Shown here: piece by piece, positions 1-5,552 of the stretch
Layout: each line of letters starts with the position of its first letter
Numbering within the stretch: the stretch's first letter is position 1
From: Calditrichota bacterium
GTDB lineage: Bacteria; Zhuqueibacterota; Zhuqueibacteria; Oleimicrobiales; Geothermoviventaceae
DNA: 5,677 nt
NCBI GenBank assembly: GCA_013152765.1
Contig: JAADFT010000168.1
Span: forward strand, 1-5,677
Direction: 5' to 3'
Notes under the pieces: model-generated
Database searches by the model: none
The model's input: only the letters and a program-made list of their open reading frames with translations
What the model was told of the DNA's origin: nothing
Position numbers and translations under genes: made by a program

Positions 1-636
1 GTTCTTTCCATGTCGCCGCCTGACAAGCTGAAGCCCCGCAGCGTGGGCCCGCCGGTCAAGGGAGCGGAAATCCGCATCGTGAATCCGGATGAACAGGGGG
101 TCGGCGAGATTGTGGTCCGCGGGCCCATGGTGATGAAGGGCTACTACAAGAATCCCAAAGAGACCGCCAAGGTCCTGAAAGACGGCTGGTTCTACACCGG
201 CGACCTTGGCTGGATCGACAAGGACGGTTTCCTCTACATCGCCGGGCGTGCCAAGAATGTCATCGTGACAAAGGGCGGCAAAAACGTCTTCCCGGAGGAA
301 ATCGAAGAGAAGCTGCTGAAGAGCCCGTTCATCGAGGAAGTTCTGGTTGTGGGACGACAGACCGACAAGGGCGAAGAGTACATTCACGCCATCGTTTACC
401 CGAACTTCGAAGAGCTGGATCGCTACGCGGCCGAGCACGGGATGGAGTCGCTTTCTGAGGAAGAAATCGAGGACATCATCCGCAAGGAAATCCGACAGCT
501 CACGGCTGAACTTCCGCCTTACAAGTCGGTCTCCAGTTTTGAGATCATCGAAGAGGAATTCCCGAAAACCTCCACGCGGAAGATCAAACGCTACCTCTTC
601 CAGCACAAGATTGTGGGTGTCGGTGTGAAGAAGTAG
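1..636 (+). CDS. AMP-forming long-chain acyl-CoA synthetase, C-terminal part (5' end outside window)
   Basis: This is the last 211 codons of an ANL-superfamily adenylating enzyme, read in frame from base 1. The methionine at base 10 is internal, because V-L-S precedes it in frame and the N-terminal AMP-binding core is missing. The family activates a fatty or other carboxylic acid as acyl-AMP and then transfers it to coenzyme A. Visible motifs, numbered from base 1, are WFYTGDLG (63-70) with the ribose-binding Asp68; GRAKN (82-86) at the hinge to the mobile C-terminal domain; the KGGKNVFPEEIE segment (91-102); and PKTSTRKIKR (188-197), whose Lys194 is the expected catalytic lysine. The acidic helical stretch around 136-170 and the Arg at the usual Gly193 position recall FadD15-like long-chain synthetases. 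It looks intact to its TAG stop and is followed by a strong terminator. It faces the operon to the right and is probably unrelated to it. Acid specificity cannot be told from this part. Confidence 0.93.
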   Translation, partial: VLSMSPPDKLKPRSVGPPVKGAEIRIVNPDEQGVGEIVVRGPMVMKGYYKNPKETAKVLKDGWFYTGDLGWIDKDGFLYIAGRAKNVIVTKGGKNVFPEEIEEKLLKSPFIEEVLVVGRQTDKGEEYIHAIVYPNFEELDRYAAEHGMESLSEEEIEDIIRKEIRQLTAELPPYKSVSSFEIIEEEFPKTSTRKIKRYLFQHKIVGVGVKK

Positions 637-656
637 CGCCATCCACGTGTGCACTT

Positions 657-689
657 AAAAAGGCAGGGCCATTTCGACCCTGCCTTTTT
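657..689. terminator. Bidirectional Rho-independent terminator between convergent genes
   Basis: Bases 657-668 and 678-689 form a perfect 12-bp inverted repeat around a 9-base loop. The core is GGCAGGG/CCCTGCC, flanked by A5 on the left and T5 on the right. Read on the plus strand it ends the acyl-CoA synthetase transcript 21 bases after the stop codon. Read on the minus strand the A5 becomes a U-tract, so it can also end the four-gene operon, whose last stop codon lies 116 bases away. The symmetry and its position between converging genes support a shared terminator. Confidence 0.93.
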
Positions 690-709
690 CGTTTCGTCAG
701 GATTTTGCC

Positions 710-728
710 GTGGGGTTACACTCCCCAC
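710..728. other. Small GC-rich hairpin between the transporter stop and the terminator
   Basis: GTGGGG (710-715) and CCCCAC (723-728) form a 6-bp stem with a 7-base loop. No T-run follows on either strand, so it is not a terminator by itself. It may stabilise the 3' end of the minus-strand mRNA or be chance. I see nothing else in 690-805. Confidence 0.3.
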
Positions 729-805
729 TTCCCCGACACTGACTGCACGTTGTCGCACCCTTCTCTGGCACCGTCACCCCAGACAGCTTGCCGGACTTTG
801 CCCTG

Positions 806-2005
806 TCAGCCTTCTTCCACCTGCGCGGGTCCCTTCACCTTGCCGATGAAGAGCGCGATCACGAAGAGAATCGCGGCCATGAGTGCCGCAATGGGCATGC
901 TCTCCTGCACCGTGCGTCCAACGCTCACACTGCCGATCAGCTTCGGGATGAACGTCCCGCCCAGCAGACCGACTGCGAAAATGATTCCGAAGACACTCCC
1001 GTACAGCTGCTGTTCGAACTTGGCAAACGTCACTCCAACGATCGTGGGGAAAATTGGCGCGAAGGCCAGGCCCGTCAGAATGATCACCGCGATGGCCAGA
1101 CCCGGGCTCTTGGTGCGCGAAAGCACCAAAATGGTGACCACCGAAATCAGCGACATGGCTGCAATCACCTTGGTGCCGATTGCAGTCAAGTTGCGGACGA
1201 GCGAACTCAGGAAGCGGCCGACCATCATGGCAACACCAAACAGGCTCAGCACCACGCCTGCTTTCGCCACGGGGCTCGAAGCTCCAACGCTTTTGTAGAG
1301 CTCCGTCATTAGCGGCTTGATCCACGTCGCCATGGTGATTTCCAGCGAAATGTACGCGAAAAGCGCGATGGCCGCAATCAGCACAGCGCCTTCGGTGAGA
1401 AGCTTTACGGCCATCGACAGCTCAAAGCCCGTTGACACCTGCGGGTAGCGGGCGATCAGCGCCAGAATCAGGAACACCAGAACGACCAGAGCGATGATGG
1501 TGAGCGTGGTGCTGTAGCTCAGTCCCAGCGACTTCAGGAAGAAGACGAAGATCAGCGGCGTGAGGACGTAGCCCAGCCCGAAGAACGCGTTTCCGAGATT
1601 GCTGGCGCGCGCAGGATCTTTACCGCCAAAGAGCACTACCGGGATAAGCGTGTTTCCGACTGTGTTCAGGCTCATCGCGCCGACACCAAGCAACACACAG
1701 GAAATCAGAGCCACGGCAAAACTGGGCGCGTAGGCAAGGAGCAACATGCTCAGAGCCGTCACAACGAAACCGACCACCGCAATCGGTTTGTGTCCAAACT
1801 TGTCCACCAGGGGCCCCACAACCAGCTGCACCACCACATTGGTCAGAAAGAAAAGCATGACCATGGTGCCAATCTGTGAGTTGTCGATCCCGAGAGCGCC
1901 CTTCAGCTCCTCCGAAATCGCCCCGATGATGATGAACGTTACTGCCAACGTGAACACCGCCACCAGCGCCACCACGGCGCTCAAGCCCGTGTTCTTTTCG
2001 CTCAT
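806..2005 (-). CDS. MFS transporter, fucose-permease (FHS)-like, putative sugar/H+ symporter
   Basis: A 399-residue inner-membrane protein, the normal length for a 12-helix major facilitator. Hydrophobic segments run in two sets of six, roughly residues 8-30, 45-64, 75-93, 95-120, 137-158, 166-185, then 203-226, 247-270, 277-296, 301-325, 335-360 and 367-389. The loop 2-3 signature GPLVDKFGHK (64-73) matches MFS motif A. Glu222 near the start of helix 7, the Asn114/Asn118 pair in helix 4 and APIFPTI (316-322) in helix 10 resemble the fucose:H+ symporter group, which moves sugars with protons. The ATG is preceded by AAGGAGG (2011-2017) with 5 bases between. It is the last gene of the minus-strand operon, 130 bases after the dehydrogenase. 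The family call is firm, the FHS assignment is probable, and the substrate is unknown; context points to a sugar or polyol. Export rather than import is not excluded. Confidence 0.88.
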   Translation of the reverse strand: MSEKNTGLSAVVALVAVFTLAVTFIIIGAISEELKGALGIDNSQIGTMVMLFFLTNVVVQLVVGPLVDKFGHKPIAVVGFVVTALSMLLLAYAPSFAVALISCVLLGVGAMSLNTVGNTLIPVVLFGGKDPARASNLGNAFFGLGYVLTPLIFVFFLKSLGLSYSTTLTIIALVVLVFLILALIARYPQVSTGFELSMAVKLLTEGAVLIAAIALFAYISLEITMATWIKPLMTELYKSVGASSPVAKAGVVLSLFGVAMMVGRFLSSLVRNLTAIGTKVIAAMSLISVVTILVLSRTKSPGLAIAVIILTGLAFAPIFPTIVGVTFAKFEQQLYGSVFGIIFAVGLLGGTFIPKLIGSVSVGRTVQESMPIAALMAAILFVIALFIGKVKGPAQVEEG

Positions 2006-2135
2006 GCTGCCCTCCTTCTAAGCTGCGGTTGCAAACCAAGCTCCGAACTCGAACAGCTCCGCCGAGTACAAGATGTCCCCTTACCTCGTTGCCCCCGTAG
2101 TGCAGCGCAGGCACTGGCTCCACGGAAAGCCCGAG

Positions 2136-3281
2136 CTACAGATTCAACACAACCCAGCTTCGGGTTCTGTTGCTTTCGACAACCGCCTCCACGAATACGT
2201 TCTCCACGTACCCGTCGTACAGCGTTGCCAGCAGCGGCTTTCTCCCGCGGTCCAGGATGCAACTGTAGAAGTCGATCACAGCGTTCTTGAACGCGTCCGG
2301 GTACCCTTCTTCGTGTCCGCCAGGGTAGTGCACAAACGGCGCCACTTCCTCCGAGACCAGTCCAGGATCCCGCATCAGCACCTGGTTGGGGGCATCGCGG
2401 TGACCGATGTACAGACGGTTCGGGTCCTCCTCGAACCACTCGAGCGAGGCCTCCTGCCCGTCCACCCGGACGTGAAGCCCGTTCTTCTTACCTGCGGTGA
2501 CCTGCGACACCGTGATCGAACCGGGGACTTCGCCTTCGAGCGTGAGCAAGATGGTGGCGTAGTCCTCCGTGCTGATCTCGACCTCTTCGAACGACTCCGC
2601 AGCCTGCTTCCCGAAGGTCACCACTTCCCCGGTCGGCTTCTTGCGAGTCGGGTGCACCGTTTTCATCCGCGCGTTCACTTCCGTGACCTTCCGTCCCGTC
2701 AGGTACTGCAGAAGATCTGCGGCGTGTGTGCCAATGTCACCGACGGCCCGCGTCGGCCCTGCCAGCTCCGGTTCCAGGCGCCAGTTGTAGTCCGTGTCGT
2801 AGATCAACCAGTCCTGCAGGTACTCGGCCTGCACCGCGAAAATTCGTCCGAGTTCGCCGCGCTCAATTCGCTTCTTGGCTTCGATCACGAGCGGATGCAT
2901 CCGGTAGTTGTACATCACACCCGCCACAACGTCCTTCTTTGCCGCCAGGTCCACGAGCTCTTTGGCTTCCGCCGCCGTGATTGTCAGGGGTTTCTCGGAC
3001 AACAGGTGGATGTTCGCCTCAAGAACCTTCTTGTTGATTTCGTAATGTAGTGCATTCGGCGTGCAATTGTGCACCACGTCCACCTGTCCGTCCTTCAGCA
3101 GGTCGTCCACTGACTGGTACACCCGCGGGATGTCGTACTTCCTGGCGAAGGCCTCGCCCTTTTCCTTCGTGCGCGACACCACAGCTTCCACCCGTCCAAG
3201 CCCTGACCTGAGAATCGCTTCTACGTGTGCAGGCCCGATGAACCCGAGGCCGATGACAGCCGCTCTTAGCTTCTCAGCCAT
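2136..3281 (-). CDS. Gfo/Idh/MocA-family NAD(P)-dependent oxidoreductase
   Basis: A 381-residue cytoplasmic dehydrogenase of normal family length. An N-terminal Rossmann fold (about 1-125) has the nucleotide-binding GLGFIG (11-16), and a C-terminal alpha/beta domain (about 130-350) binds substrate. The family signature EKP is at 96-98, and GDIGTH at 181-186 supplies Asp182 and His186; with Lys97 these match the Lys-Asp-His catalytic set known from inositol dehydrogenases. Ser36-Arg37 after the second beta strand, with no acidic residue there, leaves NAD versus NADP open. Relatives oxidise or reduce a hydroxyl of inositols, sugars or glycosides, often making 3-keto sugars. The ATG has AGGAGGG (3289-3295) 7 bases upstream and starts 29 bases after the preceding isomerase stop, so the two are probably cotranscribed. 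No signal peptide is seen. It could be an IolG-like inositol dehydrogenase, but sequence alone does not show this. Confidence 0.92.
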   Translation of the reverse strand: MAEKLRAAVIGLGFIGPAHVEAILRSGLGRVEAVVSRTKEKGEAFARKYDIPRVYQSVDDLLKDGQVDVVHNCTPNALHYEINKKVLEANIHLLSEKPLTITAAEAKELVDLAAKKDVVAGVMYNYRMHPLVIEAKKRIERGELGRIFAVQAEYLQDWLIYDTDYNWRLEPELAGPTRAVGDIGTHAADLLQYLTGRKVTEVNARMKTVHPTRKKPTGEVVTFGKQAAESFEEVEISTEDYATILLTLEGEVPGSITVSQVTAGKKNGLHVRVDGQEASLEWFEEDPNRLYIGHRDAPNQVLMRDPGLVSEEVAPFVHYPGGHEEGYPDAFKNAVIDFYSCILDRGRKPLLATLYDGYVENVFVEAVVESNRTRSWVVLNL

Positions 3282-3310
3282 GAATCAACCCTCCTACACG
3301 GTCGTTCCGG

Positions 3311-4273
3311 CTACGCCCACCACATTTCTCCGGCTTTCTCACGGATCACCAGGTTGTTCAGGAAGTCGACGGCCTTCTTGAACCCTTCGTTCACACTCAT
3401 CAGGGCATCTTCGTGCTCGATGCTCAGCGCGCCGTCGTAACCTACAGCCCTCAGCGTGCTGATGAAATCGCGCCAGAACTGCTCGCCGTGTCCGTAACCA
3501 ACCGTTCGGAAGCTCCAGGAGCGTTCGTACACCTTGTCGTACGTTTTCGTGTCCAGGACTCCGTTCACCCGCGTGTTCGCCGGATCGACGCGCGTGTCTT
3601 TCGCGTGAACGTGGTAGATGGCCCCTTTCAGAGCCCGCACCGCCTCGATTGGATCGATTCCCTGCCAGAACAGGTGGCTGGGATCGAAATTCGCACCGAT
3701 CGCCTCTCCGCAGGCTTCCCGCACCTTCAGCAGTGTTTCGGGGTTGTACACCACAAACCCCGGGTGCATCTCGAAGCAAATCCTCACTCCCTTGCTGGCG
3801 GCGAACTCCGCTTCCTTCTGCCAGTACGGGATCACCTTTTCTTTCCACTGCCACTCCAGGATTTCCAGGAAATCCGGCGGCCAGGGGCACGTCACCCAAT
3901 TCGGGTACTTGTCGTCCTCGTGCGAGCCGGGGCAGCCGCTGAAAGTGTTCACATTCTTCACTCCGAGCTGACTCGCCACCTCCATCGTTGCGCGCTGGTA
4001 GGCGTGGTGCTCCTCAGCAATTTGCTTGTTCGGGTGCAGAGGGTTGGCGTGGCAAGACAACGCACTGATCTCCAGCCCGGCTTTGTCCACCAGCTTGCCG
4101 ATTTCGGCGATCTTCTTCGGGTCTTTGGCCAGTTCCAGCGCGTCACCGTGCGCTGTTCCCGGGTAGTTCCCCAGGCCAATTTCCACCGCCTGCACACCAG
4201 CCTTCTTGACGTAGTCCAGAGCTTCCTTCAGCGACTTCTGTCCAAACAGAACCATGAACACACCGACCTTCAT
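3311..4273 (-). CDS. Sugar phosphate isomerase/epimerase-family TIM barrel (AP endonuclease 2 fold), cytoplasmic
   Basis: A 320-residue protein starting MKVGVFMVLF with no signal peptide. The fold is the xylose-isomerase-like TIM barrel shared by tagatose 3-epimerases, IolE/IolI and hydroxypyruvate isomerases. Expected metal ligands are Glu168 (in CFEMHPG), Asp197 (NFDPSH), His223 (HVHAKD) and Glu286 (SIEHED). The 26-residue step from Asp to His equals that in D-tagatose 3-epimerase. Residues 113-151 form an insertion rich in Trp and Pro (W126, W131, W141, W143, W151), with C114 and C129, which could shape a substrate pocket. An in-frame GTG at 4315 would add 14 residues, but GAGGAGG (4281-4287) lies 7 bases before the ATG at 4273, so I chose the ATG. 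The gene sits between its lipoprotein paralogue (42-base gap) and the dehydrogenase (29-base gap), implying the same pathway. The reaction may be isomerisation, epimerisation or a lyase step; which one is unknown. Confidence 0.9.
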   Translation of the reverse strand: MKVGVFMVLFGQKSLKEALDYVKKAGVQAVEIGLGNYPGTAHGDALELAKDPKKIAEIGKLVDKAGLEISALSCHANPLHPNKQIAEEHHAYQRATMEVASQLGVKNVNTFSGCPGSHEDDKYPNWVTCPWPPDFLEILEWQWKEKVIPYWQKEAEFAASKGVRICFEMHPGFVVYNPETLLKVREACGEAIGANFDPSHLFWQGIDPIEAVRALKGAIYHVHAKDTRVDPANTRVNGVLDTKTYDKVYERSWSFRTVGYGHGEQFWRDFISTLRAVGYDGALSIEHEDALMSVNEGFKKAVDFLNNLVIREKAGEMWWA

Positions 4274-4280
4274 CGCTGAA

Positions 4281-4287
4281 CCTCCTC
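4281..4287 (-). promoter_or_regulatory. Shine-Dalgarno site that fixes the start of the cytoplasmic TIM-barrel gene
   Basis: On the minus strand this reads GAGGAGG, with 7 bases to the ATG at 4271-4273. It would lie inside the coding sequence if the upstream GTG at 4313-4315 were used, so it argues for the 320-residue form. Confidence 0.85.
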
Positions 4288-4315
4288 TTGTTGGTACGCA
4301 CAGCCAACCCGCCAC

Positions 4316-5173
4316 TCAGGCTGCGGCCTTCGCAATTGCCTCTCTCGTCACCTCAACGCACTTGGTCAGGTACGGCATGACGTCATCCGGATGCGCCTCG
4401 TACTCGATCGAGCAAAAACCGTCGAAACCCACTTCCTTCAGCGCCCTGAAGAAGCTTACAAAGTCCAGCTTGCCTTCCCCGAAAACTGGCCACTCACCCT
4501 CCACACCGGCCCAATCCTTTACGTGCACACCGTAGAGCCGGTCCTTCAAAGCGTGTACAGCTTCCACCGGGTCGACGCCCGCGCGGAGGAAGTGTCCCGT
4601 GTCAATGCAGGCCCCGATCCACTTGTGATGTCCTTCCACGGCCTTCAGGATGTCCTCCGGAGTGGCGTACCGGCTCTTCGGCCCGTGGTTGTGGATCGCC
4701 AGCTTCACGCCGTACTCTTCCACGAGCTCGTCCAGGTTGTCGAAGGAGTCCGGGCTCGGGTCCGCGCTCATCGTCTTGAACCCCATTTTCTTGGCGAACT
4801 CGAAGTAGACGCGGTTGGCCTCCTTGTCCGCACCGAAGGGCACAACGCCGTAGGCGTCGAACGTCACGCTTTTCTGGTTGAGCAGGGCCTTCAACTCGTC
4901 GACGGCCGCGTCGTCTGAGTCCGGCGGAAAATGCCCGGGAAAAATCTCAATGTACCGCAATCCAAGCTCGTGTACCTTCCCGATGGCCTCCTGGACGCTC
5001 ATTTTTCTCAGAGAGTAGCTCTGCATCCCGAGCCGCACCGACCAGGATCCCGCTTGAGTCGCAGCCTCTTTTTGTTTCCCGCAGCCGGCGACACCCAGGA
5101 CAGCGACACCAGCCATCCCCACCGCCGTCTTCTCCAGAAACTCACGTCTCGACAGTGAACGCTTCTCGCCCAT
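4316..5173 (-). CDS. Tat-exported lipoprotein with sugar phosphate isomerase/epimerase TIM-barrel domain
   Basis: A 285-residue protein. The N-terminus has a twin-arginine motif SRREFLEK (8-15), a hydrophobic stretch (16-29) and a lipobox VAGC whose Cys31 should be lipidated, so the folded enzyme is probably exported by Tat and anchored outside the cytoplasmic membrane. The rest (about 45-280) is the same TIM barrel as the next gene: over an ungapped 50-residue block (171-220 here, 177-226 there) I count 24 identities. Asp191 and His194 (IDTGH), His217 (GVHVKD) and Glu257 (SIEYE) match metal-site positions, but the first ligand Glu is replaced by His161 in AIHNHG. A GTG at 5200 would add 9 residues; the purine-rich GAGGAGGAGG directly ahead of the ATG at 5173 favours the shorter form, which also gives a normal Tat signal. 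It is the first gene of the operon. Fold and export are well supported; the reaction is unknown. Confidence 0.9.
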   Translation of the reverse strand: MGEKRSLSRREFLEKTAVGMAGVAVLGVAGCGKQKEAATQAGSWSVRLGMQSYSLRKMSVQEAIGKVHELGLRYIEIFPGHFPPDSDDAAVDELKALLNQKSVTFDAYGVVPFGADKEANRVYFEFAKKMGFKTMSADPSPDSFDNLDELVEEYGVKLAIHNHGPKSRYATPEDILKAVEGHHKWIGACIDTGHFLRAGVDPVEAVHALKDRLYGVHVKDWAGVEGEWPVFGEGKLDFVSFFRALKEVGFDGFCSIEYEAHPDDVMPYLTKCVEVTREAIAKAAA

Positions 5174-5176
5174 TGG

Positions 5177-5186
5177 CCTCCTCCTC
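5177..5186 (-). promoter_or_regulatory. Extended Shine-Dalgarno site that fixes the start of the lipoprotein gene
   Basis: The minus strand reads GAGGAGGAGG, ending 3 bases before the ATG; the inner AGGAGG (5180-5185) has 6-base spacing. It decides the start at 5173 over the GTG at 5200. Confidence 0.85.
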
Positions 5187-5265
5187 AGTTCTGGGTGCAC
5201 GTCCGTCCCTTCTCACCCCACGCGCACCCGCGCCACTCCGGCCACCACTGCAAACTTCACCCTTA

Positions 5266-5335
5266 ACCGGTCCACTGCTCGCGCGGCCTTCACAGCTCTA
5301 CCGGTAAGACTGACAGAGCAAACCGAAAAACCGGT
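5266..5335. promoter_or_regulatory. Three ACCGGT palindromes upstream of the operon, possible operator cluster
   Basis: ACCGGT occurs at 5266-5271, 5300-5305 and 5330-5335, with start-to-start steps of 34 and 30 bases, close to three helical turns. I found no other copy in the window by eye. The contexts TTAACCGGTCC, TCTACCGGTAA and AAACCGGTCG resemble the CG-centred palindromes bound by LacI-family regulators such as GntR, which control sugar genes. No regulator gene is visible here. The sites lie downstream of the predicted promoter. The copies at 5300 and 5330 could instead pair with each other in the leader RNA (9 bp with one mismatch). Confidence 0.35.
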
Positions 5336-5401
5336 CGAGTTCTCTCACACAACCAACGGGTTCTCCAGCTCCGAGCCCGCGCGCATTCGCGCCCACCCGG
5401 G

Positions 5402-5427
5402 AAAAGTCACGGCCGCCCTGGCGTGAC
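5402..5427 (-). terminator. Terminator-like hairpin in the operon leader, possible attenuator
   Basis: GTCACG (5406-5411) and CGTGAC (5422-5427) form a perfect 6-bp stem. It extends by CC/GG (5413-5414 with 5420-5421) past one bulged base, leaving a 5-base loop. On the minus strand it is followed at once by UUUU (5405-5402), the layout of an intrinsic terminator. It lies about 90 bases after the predicted transcription start and well before the first gene. The U-tract is short, so efficiency is uncertain. Confidence 0.35.
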
Positions 5428-5438
5428 CGAACCAAACC

Positions 5439-5500
5439 CAAACTGCTCCCCTTCGTTCCCAAACCGACGCCACACTCCCTTCTCCGGGGTCAGCAGTTTG
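5439..5500 (-). other. Long-range stem in the operon leader RNA
   Basis: Bases 5439-5447 and 5492-5500 are a perfect 9-bp inverted repeat (CAAACTGCT/AGCAGTTTG). The pairing continues as CCCC (5448-5451) with GGGG (5486-5489) past a 2-base bulge, giving 13 bp around a 34-base loop. In minus-strand RNA the stem would begin about 17 bases after the predicted start. I do not recognise a known riboswitch or T-box here. Bases 5467-5472 in the loop are complementary to 5419-5424, the left arm of the terminator-like hairpin, so an alternative fold is possible. Confidence 0.4.
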
Positions 5501-5523
5501 TGCCTTTGCCTTCTTCGAAACTC

Positions 5524-5552
5524 AAGTTACACAATTGTCGCGGTTGTGTCAA
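5524..5552 (-). promoter_or_regulatory. Predicted sigma70-type promoter of the operon with a dyad across the spacer
   Basis: On the minus strand a perfect -35 TTGACA (5547-5552) is followed after 17 bases by TAACTT (5524-5529), which keeps the most conserved T, A and final T of the -10 box. Transcription would start near 5517, giving a leader of about 340 nt to the lipoprotein ATG. ACACAA (5529-5534) and TTGTGT (5544-5549) form an inverted repeat across the spacer, a natural place for a repressor. I found no better promoter nearer the gene. Confidence 0.5.

Noticed and set aside
774..2123. Long reading frames on both strands overlapping the transporter gene (774-1325, 1620-2123, 788-1312, 705-1298)
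   Set aside because: They are alternate frames of the MFS gene, rich in Arg, His and Gly with no domain; the MFS frame has clear motifs and a ribosome site.
2006..2135. 130-base gap before the transporter, examined for a promoter, terminator or small gene
   Set aside because: Apart from the ribosome site at 2011-2017 I found no promoter pair, strong hairpin or credible small frame, so the transporter is treated as part of the operon.
2073..3050. 325-codon plus-strand frame opposite the dehydrogenase
   Set aside because: It is an antisense shadow of the Gfo/Idh/MocA gene. Its protein is Val/Arg/His-rich with no family motif, while the minus frame has GLGFIG, EKP and GDIGTH.
3413..4279. 288-codon plus-strand frame opposite the cytoplasmic TIM barrel
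   Set aside because: It is an antisense shadow typical of GC-rich coding DNA, with no ribosome site or domain.
4274..4315. GTG start at 4315 for the cytoplasmic TIM barrel, adding 14 residues
   Set aside because: The extra residues do not look like the family's N-terminus, and a strong Shine-Dalgarno site would lie inside the extension.
4391..4918. 175-codon plus-strand frame opposite the lipoprotein gene
   Set aside because: It is an antisense shadow, with low-complexity Val/Leu/His content and no recognisable features.
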